A stretch of DNA of 64,000 bases, from contig CAUVYP010000262.1 of the NCBI GenBank assembly GCA_963556195.1, positions 434,001 through 498,000 on the forward strand, written 5' to 3'. The position numbers and the translations under genes are program-made. The stretch is from Sepiola atlantica (taxonomy: Eukaryota > Mollusca > Cephalopoda > Sepiida > Sepiolidae). The notes under the pieces were generated by a model that was given only the letters and a program-made list of their open reading frames with translations, was not told the DNA's origin and searched no databases. The stretch's first letter is position 1. The number at the start of each line of letters is the position of its first letter. Of this stretch, positions 37,321 through 52,200 are shown in pieces.

Positions 37321-40300
37321 AAGTTAGCGCGTTTTAAAGTTGATATCGTTTTGGTTTATAACTTCCACATATATTCGAATTGTGCAACGAAACTTTGCCG
37401 ACCACCGCGGAGACACATTTACTACTGAAGTACCAAGTTTCAGAAGTGCAGCTCTAGTACTGCCGGAGATATGTCGATACAAACTGAATACGCAAAACAT
37501 CAACAAAATTTAGCGCGTTTTAAAGTTGATATCGCTTTTGTTTATAACTTCCACATTTGTTCGAATTGTGCAACGAAACTTTGCAGACAGTCGCGGATAG
37601 GTCTTTTCCACTGAAGTATCAAGTTCCAGAAGTGCAGCTAAGTACTGCCGGAGATATGTCGATACAAACTGAATACGCAAAACATCAAAAAAATTTAGCG
37701 CGTTTTAAAGTTGATATCGCTTTAGATTATAACTTCCACATTTATTCGAATTGTGCAACGAAACTTTGCAGACAGTCGCGGATAGGCCTTTTCTAGTAAA
37801 GGACCAAGTTTAAGAAGTGCAGCTCTTTTACTGCCGGAGATATGTCGATACAAACTGAATACGCAAAACATCAAAAAAATTTAGCGCGTTTTAAAGTTGA
37901 TATCGCTTTTGTTTATAACTTCCACATTCATTCGAATTGAACAACGAAACTTTGCAGACAGTCGCGGATAAGCCTTTTCTAGTGAAGTACCAAGTTTCAG
38001 AAGTGCCGCTCTAGTACTGCCGGAGATATGTCGATACAAACTGAATACGCAAAACATCAACAAAATTTAACGCGTTTTAAAGTTGATATCGCTTTTGTTT
38101 ATAACTTTCACATTTATTCGAATTGTGCAACGAAACTTTGCAGACAGTCGCGGAGACACATTTTCTACTGAAGTACCAAGTTTCAGAAGTGCAGCTCTTG
38201 TACTGCCGGAGATATGTCGATACAAACTTAATACGCAAAACATCAACAAAATTTAGCGCGTTTTAAAGTTGATATCGCTTTTGTTTATAACTTCCACATT
38301 TATTCGAATTGTGCAACGAAACTTTGAAGACAGTCGCGATAGGCCTTTTCTACTGAAGTACTAAGTTTCAGAAGTGCCGCTCTAGTACTGCCGAAGATAT
38401 GTCGATACAAACTGAATACGCAAAACATCAACAAAATTTATCGCGTTTTAAAGTTGATATCGCTTTTGTTTATAACTTCCACATTAATTCGAATTGGGCA
38501 ACGAAACTTTGCAGACAACCGCGGAGAAACACTTATACTACTGAAGTACCAAGTTTCAGAAGTGCAGCTCTAGTACTGCCGAAGATATGTCGATACAAAC
38601 TGAATACGCAAAACATCCACCTAATTTAGCGCTTTTTAAAGTTGATATCGCTTTTGTTTATAACTTACACATTTATTCGAATTGTGCAACGAAACTTTGC
38701 AGACAGTCGCGGATAGGCCTTTTCTACTGAAGTACCAAGTTTCAGAAGTGCCGCTCTAGTACTGCCGGAGATATGCCGATACAAACTGAATACGTAAAAC
38801 ATCAACAAAATTTAGCGCGTTTTAAAGTTGATATCGCTTTTGTTTATAACTTCCACATTTATTCGAATTGTGCAAGGAAACTTTGCAGACAGTCGCGGAG
38901 ACACATTTTCTACTGAAGTACCAAGTTTCAGAAGTGCAGCTCTTGTACTGCCGGAGATATGTCGATACAAACTTAATACGCAAAACATCAACAAAATTTA
39001 GCGCGTTTTAAAGTTGATATCGCTTAGGATTATAACTTCCACATTTATTCGAATTGTGCAACGAAACTTTGCAGACAGTCGCGGAGACACATTTTCTACT
39101 GAAGTACAAAGTTTCAGAAGTGCAGCTCTTGTACTGCCGCAGATATGTCGATACAAACTTAATACGCAAAACATCAACAAAATTTAGCGCGTTTTACAGT
39201 TGATATCGCTTTTGTTTATAACTTCCACATTTATTCGGATTGTGCAACGAAACTTTGCAGACAACCGCGGAGACACATTTTCGACTGAAGTACCAAGTTT
39301 CAGAAGTGCAGCTCTTGTACTGCCGGAGATATGTAGATACAAACTGAATACGTAAAACATCAACAAAATTTAGCGCGTTTTAAAGTTGATATCGCTTTTG
39401 TTTATAACTTCCACATTTATTCGAATTGGGCAACGAAACTTTGCAGACAACCGCGGAGACAGATGGTCTACTGAAGTACCAAGTTTCAGAAGTGCAGCTC
39501 TTGTACTGCCGGAGATATATCGATACAAACTGAATACGCAAAACATCAACAAAATTTAGCGCGTTTTAAAGTTGATATCGCTTTTGTTTATAACTTCCAC
39601 ATTTATTCGGATTGTGCAACGAAATTTTGCAGACAACCGCGGAGACACATTTTCTACTGAAGTACCAAGTTTCAGAAATGCAGCTCTTGTACTGCCGGAG
39701 ATATGTCGATACAAACTTTATACGCAAAACATCAACAAAATTTAGCGCGTTTATAGTTGATATCGCTTTTGTTTATAACTTCCACATTTATTCGAATTGT
39801 GCAACGAAATTTTGCAGACAGTCGCGATAGGCCTTTTCTACTGAAGTACCAAGTTTCAGAAGTGCAGCTCTAGTACTGGCGGAGATAGGTCGATACAAAC
39901 TGAATACGCAAAACATCAACAAAATTTAGCGCATTTTAAAGTTGATATCGCTTTTGTTATAACTTCCACATTTATTCGAATTGTGCAACGACACTTTGCA
40001 GACAGTCGCGGATAAACCTTTTCTAGTGGAGTATCAAGTTTCAGAAGTGCAGCTCTAGTACTGCCGGAGATATGTCGATAAAAACTGAATACGAAAAACA
40101 TCAAAAAAATTTAGCGCGTTTTAAAGTTGATATCGCTTTTGTTTATAACTTCCACATTTATTCGAATTGTGCAACGAAACTTTGCAGACAGTCGCGGATA
40201 GGCCTTTTCTAGTTAAGTACTAAGTTTCAGAAGTGCAGCTCTAGTACTGCCGGAGATATGTCGATACAAACTGAATACGCAAATCATCAAAAAAATTTAG

Positions 40301-40482
40301 CGCGTTTTAAAGTTGATATCGCTTTTGTTTATAACTTCCACATTTATTCGAATTGTGCAACGAAACTTTGCAGACAGTCGCGGATAGGCCTTTTCTAGTG
40401 AGGTACCAAGTTTCAGAAGTGCCGCTCAAGTACTGCCGGAGATATGCCGATACAAACTGAATACGTAAAACATCAAAAAAAT

Positions 40483-43400
40483 TTAGCGCGTTTTAAAGTT
40501 GATATCGCTTTTGTTTATAACTTCCACATTTATTCGAATTGTGCAAGGAAACTTTGCAGACAGTCGCGGAGACACATTTTCTACTGAAGTACCAAGTTTC
40601 AGAAGTGCAGCTTTTGTACTGCCGGAGATATGTCGATACAAACTTAATACGCAAAACATCAACAAAATTTAGCGCGTTTTAAAGTTGATATCGCTTATGA
40701 TTATAACTTCCACATTTATTCGAATTGTGCAACGAAACTTTGCAGACAGTCGCGGAGACACATTTTCTACTGAAGTTCCAAGTTTCAGAAGTGCAGCTCT
40801 TGTACTGCCGGAGATATGTCGATACAAACTTAATACGCAAAAAATCAACAGAATTTAGCGCGTTTTATAGTTGATATCGCTTTTGTTTATACCTTCCACA
40901 TTTGTTCGAATTGTCCAACGAAACTTTGCAGACATTCGCGGAGACACATGTTCTACTGAAGTACCAAGTTTCTAGAAGTGCAGCTCTTGTACTGCCGGAG
41001 ATATGTCGATACAAACTTAATACGCAAAACATCAACAAAATTTAACGCGTTTTAAAGTTGATATCGCTTTTGTTTATAACTTCCACATTTATTCGAATTG
41101 TGCAACGAAACTTTGCAGACAGTCGCGGATAGGCCTTTTCTAGTGAAGTACCAAGTTTCAGAAGTGCAGCTCCAGTACTACCGGCGATATGCCGATACAA
41201 ACTGAATACGCAAAACATCAACAAAATTTAGCGCGTTTTAAAGTTTATATCGCTTTTGATTATAACTTCCACATTTATTCGAATTGTGCAACGAAACTTT
41301 GCAGACAGTCGCGGATAGGCCTTGTCTACTTAAGTACAAAGTTTCGGAAGTGCAGCTCTAGTACTGCCGGAGATATGTCGATACAAACTGAATACGCAAA
41401 ACATCAACAAAATTTAGCGCGTTTTAAAGTTGATAACGCTTTTGTTTATAACTTCCACATTTATTCGAATTGGGCAACGAAACTTTGCAGACAACTGCGG
41501 AGACACATTTTCTACTGAAGTACCAAGTTTCAGAAGTGCAGCTCTAGTACTGCCGGAGATATGTCGATACAAACTGAATACGCAAAACATCAACAAAATT
41601 TAGCGCGTTTTAAAGTTGATATCGCTTTTGATTATAACTTCCACATTTATTCGAATTGTGCAACGAAACTTTGCAGACAGTCGCGGATAGGCCTTTTCTA
41701 CTGAAGTACCAAGTTTAAGAAGTGCAGCTCTTGCACTGCCGGATATATGTACATACAAACTGAATACGCAAAACTGCAACAAAATTTAGCGCGTTTTAAA
41801 GTTGATATCGCTTTTGTTTATAACTTCCACATTTATTCGAATTGTGCAAGGAAACTTTGCAGACAGTCGCGGATAGGCCTTTTCTACTGAAGTACCAAGT
41901 TTCAGAAGTGCAGCTCTTTTACTGCCGGAGATATGTCGATACAAACTGAATACGCAAAAATTCAACAAAATTTAGCGCGTTTTAAAGTTGATATCGCTTT
42001 TGTTTATAACTTCCACATTTGTTCGAATTGTGCAACGAAACTTTGCAGACAGTCGCGGATAGGCCGTTTCTAGTGAAGTACCAAGTTTCAGAAGTGCAGC
42101 TCTAGTACTGCCGGAGATATGTCGATACAAACTGAATACGCAAAACATCAACAAAATTTAGCGCGTTTTAAAGTTGATAGCGCTTTTGTTTATAACTTCC
42201 ACATTTATTCGAATTGTGCAACGAAACTTTGCAGACAGTCGCGGATACCCCTTTACTAGTGAAGTACCAAGTTTCAGAAGTGCCGCTCTAGTACTGCCGG
42301 AGATATCCCGATACAAACTGAATACGTAAAACATCAACAAAATTTAGCGCGTTTTAAAGTTGATATCGCTTTTGTTTATAACTTCCACATTTATTCGAAT
42401 TGTGCAAGGAAACTTTGCAGACAGTCGCGGAGACACATTTTCTACTGAAGTACCAAGTTTCAGAAGTGCAGCTCTAGTACTGCCGGAGATATGTCGATAC
42501 AAACTTAATACGCAAAACATCAACAAAATTTAGCGCGTTTTAAAGTTGATATCGCTTATGATTATAACTTCCACATTTATTCGAATTATGCAACGAAACT
42601 TTGCAGACAGTCGCGGAGACACATTTTCTACTGAAGTACCAAGTTTCAACAGTGCAGCTCTTGTACTGCCGGAGATATGTCGATACAAACTTAATACGCA
42701 CAACATCAACAAAATTTAGCGCGTTTTAAAGTTGATATCGCTTTTGTTTATAACTTCTACATTTATTCGAATTGTGCAACGAAACTTTGCAGACAGTCGC
42801 GGATAGGCCTATCATAGTGAAGTACCAAGTTTCAGAAGTGCAGCTCTAGTACTGCCGGAGATATGCCGATACAAACTGAATACGCACAACATCAACAAAA
42901 TTGAGCGCGTTTTAAAGTTGATATCGCTTTAGATTATAACTTCCACATTTATTCGAATTGTGCAACGAAACTTTGAAGACAGTCGCGGATAGGCCTTTTC
43001 TACTGAAGTACTAAGTTTCAGAAGTGCAGCTCTAGTACTGCCGAAGATATGTCGATACAAACTGAATACGCAAAACATCAACAAAATTTATCGCGTTTTA
43101 ATGTTGATATCGCTTTTGTTTATAACTTCCACATTAATTCGAATTGGGCAACGAAACTTTGCAGACAACCGCGGAGACACATTTTCCACTGAAGTACCAA
43201 GTTTCAGAAGTGCAGCTCTTGTACTGCCGGAGATATGTCGATACAAACTGAATACGCAAAACATCAACAAAATTTAGCGCGTTTTAAAGTTGATATCGCT
43301 TTTGATTATAACTTCCACATTTATTCGAATTGTGCAACGAAACTTTGCAGACAGTCGCGGATAGGCCTTTTCTAGTAAAGGACCAAGTTTAAGAAGTGCA

Positions 43401-46400
43401 GCTCTTTTACTGCCGGAGATATGTCGATACAAACTGAATACGCAAAACATCAAAAAAATTTAGCGCGTTTTAAAGTTGATATCGCTTTTGTTTATAACTT
43501 CCACATTTATTCGAATTGAACAACGAAACTTTGCAGACAGTCGCGGATAAGCCTTTTCTAGTGAAGTACCAAGTTTCAGAAGTGCCGTTCTAGTACTGCC
43601 GGAGATATGTCGATACAAACTGAATACGCAAAACATCAACAAAATTTAACGCGTTTTAAAGTTGATATCGCTTTTGTTTATAACTTCAACATTTATTCGA
43701 ATTGTGCAACGAAACTTTGCAGACAGTTGCGGAGACACATTTTCTACTGAAGTACCAAGTTTCAGAAGTGCAGCTCTTGTACTGCCGGAGATATGTCGAT
43801 ACAAACTTAATACGCAAAACATCAACAAAATTTAGTGCGTTTTAAAGTTGATATCGCTTTTGTTTATAACTTCCACATTTATTCGAATTGTGCAACGAAA
43901 CTTTGAAGACAGTCGCGGATAGGCCTTTTCTACTGAAGTACTAAGTTTCAGAAGTGCAGCTCTAGTACTGCCGAAGATATGTCGATACAAACTGAATACG
44001 CAAAACATAAACAAAATTTAGCGCGTTTTAAAGTTGATATCGCTTTTGTTTATAACTTCCACATTTATTCGAATTGTGCAACGAAACTTTGCAGACAGTC
44101 GCGGATAGGCCTATCATAGTGAAGTACCAAGTTTCAGAAGTGCAGCTCTAGTACTGCCGGAGATATGCCGATACAAACTGAATACGCACAACATCAACAA
44201 AATTTAGCGCGTTTTAAAGTTGATATCGCTTTAGATTATAACTTCCACATTTATTCGAATTGTGCAACGAAACTTTGCAGACAGTCGCGGATAGGCCTTT
44301 TCTACTGAAGTACCAAGTTTCAGAAGTGCAGCTCTAGTACTGCCGGAGATATGTCGATACAAACTGAATACGCAAAACATCAACAAAATTTAGCGCGTTT
44401 TAAAGTTGATATCGCTTTTGTTTATAACTTTCTACATTTATTCGAATTGGGCAACGAAACTTTGCAGACAACCGCGGAGACACATTTTCCACTGAAGTAC
44501 CAAGTTTCAGAAGTGCAGCTCTTGTACTGCCGGAGATATGTCGATACAAACTGAATACGCAAAACATCAACAAAATTTAGCGCGTTTTAAAGTTGATATC
44601 GCTTTTGATTATAACTTCCACATTTATTCGAATTGTGCAACGAAACTTTGCAGACAGTCGCGGATAGGCCTGTTCTAGTAAAGGACCAAGTTTAAGAAGT
44701 GCAGCTCTTTTACTGCCGGAGATATGTCGATACAAACTGAATACGCAAAACATCAAAAAAATTTAGCGCGTTTTAAAGTTGATATCGCTTTTGTTTATAA
44801 CTTCCACATTTATTCGAATTGAACAACGAAACTTTGCAGACAGTCGCGGATAAGCCTTTTCTAGTGAAGTACCAAGTTTCAGAAGTGCCGCTCTAGTACT
44901 GCCGGAGATATGTCGATACAAACTGAATACGCAAAACATCAACAAAATTTAACGCGTTTTAAAGTTGATATCGCTTTTGTTTATAACTTCAACATTTATT
45001 CGAATTGTGCAACGAAACTTTGCAGACAGTTGCGGAGACACATTTTCTACTGAAGTACCAAGTTTCAGAAGTGCAGCTCTTGTACTGCCGGAGATATGTC
45101 GATACAAACTTAATACGCAAAACATCAACAAAATTTAGCGCGTTTTAAAGTTGATATCGCTTTTGTTTATAACTTCCACATTTATTCGAATTGTGCAACG
45201 AAACTTTGAAGACAGTCGCGGATAGGCCTTTTCTACTGAAGTACTAAGTTTCAGAAGTGCAGCTCTAGTACTGCCGAAGATATGTCGATACAAACTGAAT
45301 ACGCAAAACATCAACAAAATTTATCGCGTTTTAATGTTGATATCGCTTTTGTTTATAACTTCCACATTAATTCGAATTGGGCAACGAAACTTTGCAGACA
45401 ACCGCGGAGACACATTTTGTACTGAAGTACCAAGTTTCAGAAGTGCAGCTCTAGTACTGCCGAAGATATGTCGATACAAACTGAATACGCAAAACATCCA
45501 CCAAATTTAGCGCGTTTTAAAGTTGATATCGCTTTTGTTTATTACTTACACATTTATTCGAATTGTGCAACGAAACTTTGCAGACAGTCGCGGATAGGCC
45601 TTTTCTACTGAAGTACCACGTCTCAGAAGTGCAGCTCTTGTACTGCCTGAGATATGTCGATACAAACTTAATACGCAAAACATCAACAAAATTTAGCGCG
45701 TTTTAAAGTTGATAGCGCTTTTGTTTATAACTTCCACATTTATTCGAATTGTGCAACGAAACTTTGCAGACAGTCGCGGATAGGCCTTTACTAGTGAAGT
45801 ACCAAGTTTCAGAAGTGCCGCTCTAGTACTGCCGGAGATATGCCGATACAAACTGAATACGTAAAACATCAACAAAATTTAGCGCGTTTTAAAGTTGATA
45901 TCGCTTTTGTTTATAACTTCCACATTTATTCGAATTGTGCAAGGAAACTTTGCAGACAGTCGCGGAGACACATTTTCTACTGAAGTACCAAGTTTCAGAA
46001 GTGCAGCTCTTGTACTGCCGGAGATATGTCGATACAAACTTAATACGCAAAACATCAACAAAATTTAGCGCGTTTTAAAGTTGATATCGCTTATGATTAT
46101 AACTTCCACATTTATTCGAATTGTGCAACGAAACTTTGCAGACAGTCGCGGAGACACATTTTCTACTGAAGTACCAAGTTTCAGAAGTGCAGCTCTTGTA
46201 CTGTCGGAGATATGTCGATACAAACTTAATACGCAAAACATAACCAAAATTTAGCGCGTTTTAAAGTTGATATCGCTTTTGTTTATAACTTCCACATTTA
46301 TTCGAATTGTGCAACGAAACTTTGCAGACAGTCGCAAATAGGCCTATCCTAGTTAAGTACTAAGTTTCAGAAGTGCAGCTCTAGTACTGCCGGAGATATG

Positions 46401-47178
46401 CCGATACAAACTGAATACGCACAACATCAACAAAATTTAGCGCGTTTTAAAGTTGATATCGCTTTAGATTATAACTTCCACATTTATTCGAATTGTGCAA
46501 CGAAACTTTGCAGACAGTCGCGGATAGGCCTTTTCTACTGAAGTACCAAGTTTCAGAAGTGCAGCTCTAGTACTGCCGGAGATATGTCGATACAAACTGA
46601 ATACGCAAAACATCAACAAAATTTAGCGCGTTTTAAAGTTGATATCGCTTTTGTTTTTAACTTTCTACATTTATTCGAATTGGGCAACGAAACTTTGCAG
46701 ACAACCGCGGAGACACATTTTCTACTGAAGTACCAAGTTTCAGAAGTGCAGCTCTTGTACTGCCGGAGATATGTCGATACAAACTGAATACGCAAAACAT
46801 CAACAAAATTTAGCGCGTTTTAAAGTTGATATCGCTTTTGATTATAACTTCCACATTTATTCGAATTGTGCAACGAAACTTTGCAGACAGTCGCGGATAG
46901 GCCTTTTCTAGTAAAGGACCAAGTTTAACAAGTGCAGCTCTTTTACTGTAGGAGATATGTCGATACAAACTGAATACGCAAAACATCAAAAAAATTTAGC
47001 GCGTTTTAAAGTTGATATCGCTTTTGTTTATAACTTCCACATTCATTCGAATTGAACAACGAAACTTTGCAGACAGTCGCGGAGACACATTTTCTACTGA
47101 AGTACCAAGTTTCAGAAGTGCCGCTCTAGTACTGCCGGAGATATGTCGATACAAACTGAATACGCAAAACATCAACAA
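40483..47178. repeat. Large duplicated block, copy 2, with an extra 7 monomers
   Basis: This is the counterpart of 31928-37320. It contains a tandem duplication of seven monomers: 43460, 43646 and 43832 recur at 44763, 44949 and 45135, 1303 bp apart. That duplication lengthens the copy by one 7-mer and shifts the alignment to copy 1 from 46 to 53 monomers. The block directly upstream, 39184-40480, instead matches 28023-29320 (shift about 11161 bp) and 22631-23930. Confidence 0.82.
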
Positions 47179-49225
47179 AATTTAAGTCGTTTTAAAGTTG
47201 ATATCGCTTTTGTTTATAACTTCCACATTTATTCGAATTGTGCAACGAAACTTTGAAGACAGTCGCGGATAGGCCTTTTCTACTGAAGTACCAAATTTCA
47301 GAAGTGCAGCTCTAGTACTGCCGAAGATATGTCGATACAAACTGAATACGCAAAACATCCACCAAATTTAGCGCGTTTTAAAGTTGATATCGCTTTTGTT
47401 TATAACTTACACATTTATTCGAATTGTGCAACGAAACTTTGCAGACAGTCGCGGATAGGCCTTTTCTACTGAAGTACCAAGTTTAAGAAGTGCAGCTCTT
47501 GCACTGCCGGATATATGTACATACAAACTGAATACGCAAAACTGCAACAAAATTTAGCGCGTTTTAAAGTTGATATCGCTTTTGTTTATAACTTCCACAT
47601 TTATTCGAATTGTGCAACGAAACTTTGCAGACAACCGCGGAGACACATTTACTACTGAAGTACCAAGTTTCAGAAGTGCAGCTCTTGTACTGCCGGAGAT
47701 ATGTCGATACAAACTGAATACGCAAAACATCAACAAAATTTAGCGCGTTTTAAAGTTGATATCGCTTTTGTTTATAACTTCCACATTTGTTCGAATTGTG
47801 CAACGAAACTTTGCAGACAGTCGCGGAGACACATTTCCTACTGAGGTACCAAGTTTCAGAAGTGCAGCTCTTGTACTGCCGGAGATATGTCGATACAAAC
47901 TGAATACTCAAAACATCAACAAAATTTAGCGCGTTTTAAAGTTGATATCGCTTTTGTTTATAACTTCCACATTTATTCGAATTGTGCAAGGAAACTTTGC
48001 AGACAGTCGCGGATAGGCCTTTTCTACTAAAGTACCAAGTTTCAGAAGTGCAGCTATTGCACTGCCGGAGATATGTCGATACAAACTGAATACGCAAAAC
48101 TTCAACAAAATTTAGCGCGATTTAAAGTTGATATCGCTTTTGTTTATAACTTCCACATTTATTCGAATTGTGCAAGGAAACTTTGCAGAAAGTCGCGGAT
48201 AGGCCTTTCCTACTGAAGTACCAAGTCTCAGAAGTGCAGCTCTTGTACTGCCGGAGATATGTCGATACAAACTTAATACGCAAAACATCAACAAAATTTA
48301 GCGCGTTTTAAAGTTGATATCGCTTTTGTTTATAACTTCCACATTAATTCGAATTGGCCAACGAAACTTTGCAGACAACCGCGGAGACACATTTTCTACT
48401 GAAGTACCAAGTTTCAGAAGTGCAGCTTTTGTACTGCCGGAGATATGTCGATACAAACTGAATACGCAAAACATCAACAAAATTTAGCGCGTTTTAAAGT
48501 TGATATCGCTTTTGTTTATAACTTCCACATTAATTCGAATTGGGCAACGAAACTTTGCAGACAGTCGCGGAGACACATTTTCCACTGAAGTACCAAGTTT
48601 CAGAAGTGCAGCTTTTGTACTGCCGGAGATAGTTCGATACAAACTGAATACGCAAAACATCAAAAAAAATTAGCGCGTTTTAAAGTTGATATCGCTTTTG
48701 TTTATAACTTCCACATTTATTCGAATTGTGCAACGACACTTTGCAGACAGTCGCGAAACGGCCTTTTCTACTGAAGTACCAAGTTTCAGATGTGCAGCAC
48801 TTGTACTGCCGGAGATATGTCGATACAAACTGAATACGCAAAACATCAACAAAATTTAGCGCGTTTTAAAGTTGATATCGCTTTTGATTATAACTTCCAC
48901 ATTTATTCGAATTATGCAAGGAAACTTTGCAGACAGTCGCGGATAGGCCTTTACTACTGAAGTACCAAGTTTCAGAAGTGCAGCTATTGCACTGCCGGAG
49001 ATATGTCGGTACAAACTGAATACGCAAAACTTCAACAAAATTTAGCGCGTTTTAAAGTTGATATCGCTTTTGTTTATAACTTCCACATTTATTCGAATTG
49101 TGCAAGGAAACTTTAGACAGTCGCGGATAGGCCTTTTCTACTGAAGTACCAAGTTTCAGAAGTGCAGCTCTTGTACTGCCGGAGATATGTCGATACAAAC
49201 TTAATACGCAAAACATCAACAAAAT

Positions 49226-52200
49226 TTAGCGCGTTTTAAAGTTGATATCGCTTTTGTTTATAACTTCCACATGTATTCGAATTGTGCAACGAAACTTTGC
49301 AGACAACCGCGGAGACACATTTACTACTGAAGTACCAAGTTTCAGAAGTGCAGCTCTTGTACTGCCGGAGACATGTCGATACAAACTGAATACGCAAAAC
49401 ATCAACAAAATTTAGCGCGTTTTAAAGTTGATAGCGCTTTTGTTTATAACTTCCACATTTATTCGAATTGTGCAACGAAACTTTGCAGACAGTCGCGGAT
49501 AGGCCTTTTCTAGTGAAGTACCAAGGTTCAGAAGTGCAGCTCTTGTACTGCCGGAGATATGTCGATACAAACTGAATACGCAAAACATCAACAAAATTTA
49601 GCGCGTTTTAAAGTTGATAGCGCTTTTGTTTATAACTTCCACATTTATTCGAATTGTGCAACGAAACTTTGCAGACAGTCGCGGATAGGCCTTTTCTAGT
49701 GAGGTGCCAAGTTGCAGATGTGCAGCTCTAGTACTGCCGGAGATATGCCGATACAAACTGAATACGCAAAACATCAACAAAATTTAGCGCGTTTTAAAGT
49801 TGATATCGCTTTTGTTTATAACTTCCACATTTATTCGAATTGTGCAACGAAACTTTGCAGACAACCGCGGAGACACATTTACTACTGAAGTACCAAGTTT
49901 CAGAAGTGCAGTACTTGTACTGCCGGAGACATGTCGATACAAGTTGAATACGCAAAACATCAACAAAATTTAGCGCGTTTTTAAGTTGATATCGCTTTTG
50001 TTTATAACTTCCACATTTATTCGAATTGTGCAACGAAACTTTGCAGACAGTCGCGGATAGGCCTTTTCTAGTGAAGTACCAAGGTTCAGAAGTGCAGCTC
50101 TTGTACTGCGGGAGATATGTCGATACAAACTGAATACGCAAAACATCAACAAAATTTAGCGCGTTTTAAAGTTGATATCGCTTTTGATTATAACTTCCAC
50201 ATTTATTCGAATTGTGCAACGAAACTTTGCAGACAGTCGCGGATAGGCCTTTTCTACTGAAGTACCAAGTTTCAGAAGTGCAGCTCTTGCACTGCCGGAG
50301 ATATGTACATACAAACTGAATACGCAAAACTTCAACAAAATTAAGCGCGTTTTAAAGTTGATATCGCTTTTGTTTATAACTTCCACATTTATTCGAATTG
50401 TGCAACGAAACTTTGCAGACAGTCGCGGATAGGCCTTTTCTACTGAAGTACCAAGTCTCAGAAGTGCAGCTCTTGTACTGCCGGAGATATGTCGATACAA
50501 ACTTAATACGCAAAACATCAACAAAATTTAGCGCGTTTTAAAGTTGATATCGCTTTTGTTTATAACTTCCATATTTATTCGAATTGTGCAACGAACCTTT
50601 GCAGACAACCGCGGAGACACATTTTCTACTGAAGTACCAAGTTTCAGAAGCGCAGCTTTTGTACTGCCGGAGATATGTCGACACAAACTGAATACGCAAA
50701 ACATCAACAAAATTAAGCGCGTTTTAAAGTTGATATCGCTTTTGTTTATAACTTCCACATGTATTCGAATTGTGCAACGAAACTTTGCAGACAACCGCGG
50801 AGACACATTTACTACTGAAGTACCAAGTTTCAGAAGTGCAGCTTTTGTACTGCCGGAGACATGTCGATACAAATTGAATACACAAAACATCAACAAAATT
50901 TAGCGCGTTTTAAAGTTGATATCGCTTTTGTTTATAACTTCCACATTTATTCGAATTGTGCAACGAAACTTTGCAGACAACCGCGGAGACACATTTTCTA
51001 CTGAAGTACCAAGTTTCAGAAGTGCAGCGGTTGTACTGCCGGAGATATGTCGATACAAACTGAATACGCAAAACATCAACAAAATTTAGCGCGTTTTAAA
51101 GTTGATATCGCTTTTGTTATAACTTCCACATTTATTCGAATTGTGAAACGAAACTTTGCAGACAGTCGCGGATAGACCTTTTCCACTGAAGTACCAAGTT
51201 TCAGAAGTGCAGCTTTTGTACAGCCGGAGATATGTCGATACAAACTGAATACGCAAAACATCAAAAAAATTTAGCGCGTTTTAAAGTTGATATCGCTTTT
51301 GTTTATAACTTCCACATTTATTCGAATTGGGCAACGAAACTTTGCAGACAACCGCTCAGACAGATGGTCTTCTGAAGTACCAAGTTTCAGAAGTGCAGCT
51401 CTTGTACTGCGGGAGATATGTCGATACAAACTGAATACGCAAAACATCAACAAAATTTAGCGCGTTTTAAAGTTGATATCGCTTTTGATTATAACTTCCA
51501 CATTTATTCGAATTGTGCAACGAAACTTTGCAGACAGTCGCGGATAGGCCTTTTCTACTGAAGTTCCAAGTTTCAGAAGTGCAGCTCTTGTACTGCCGGA
51601 GATATGTCGATACAAACTTAATACGCAAAACATCAACAAAATTTAGCTCGTTTTAAAGTTGATATCGCTTTTGTTTATAACTTCCACATGTATTCGAATT
51701 GTGCAACGAAACTTTGCAGACAACCGCGGAGACACATTTACTACTGAAGTACCAAGTTTCAGAAGTGCAGCTCTTGTACTGCGGGAGATATGTCGATACA
51801 AACTGAATACGCAAAACATCAACAAAATTTAGCGCGTTTTAAAGTTGATATCGCTTTTGATTATAACTTCCACATTTATTCGAATTGTGCAACGAAACTT
51901 TGCAGACAGTCGCGGATAGGCCTTTTCTACTGAAGTACCAAGTTTCAGAAGTGCAGCTCTTGCACTGCCGGAGATATGTACATACAAACTGAATACGCAA
52001 AACTTCAACAAAATTTAGCGCGTTTTAAAGTTGATATCGCTTTTGTTTATAACTTCCACATTTATTCGAATTGTGCAACGAAACTTTGCAGACAGTCGCG
52101 GATAGGCCTTTTCTACTGAAGTACCAAGTCTCAGAAGTGCAGCTCTTGTACTGCCGGAGATATGTCGATACAAACTTAATACGCAAAACATCAACAAAAT

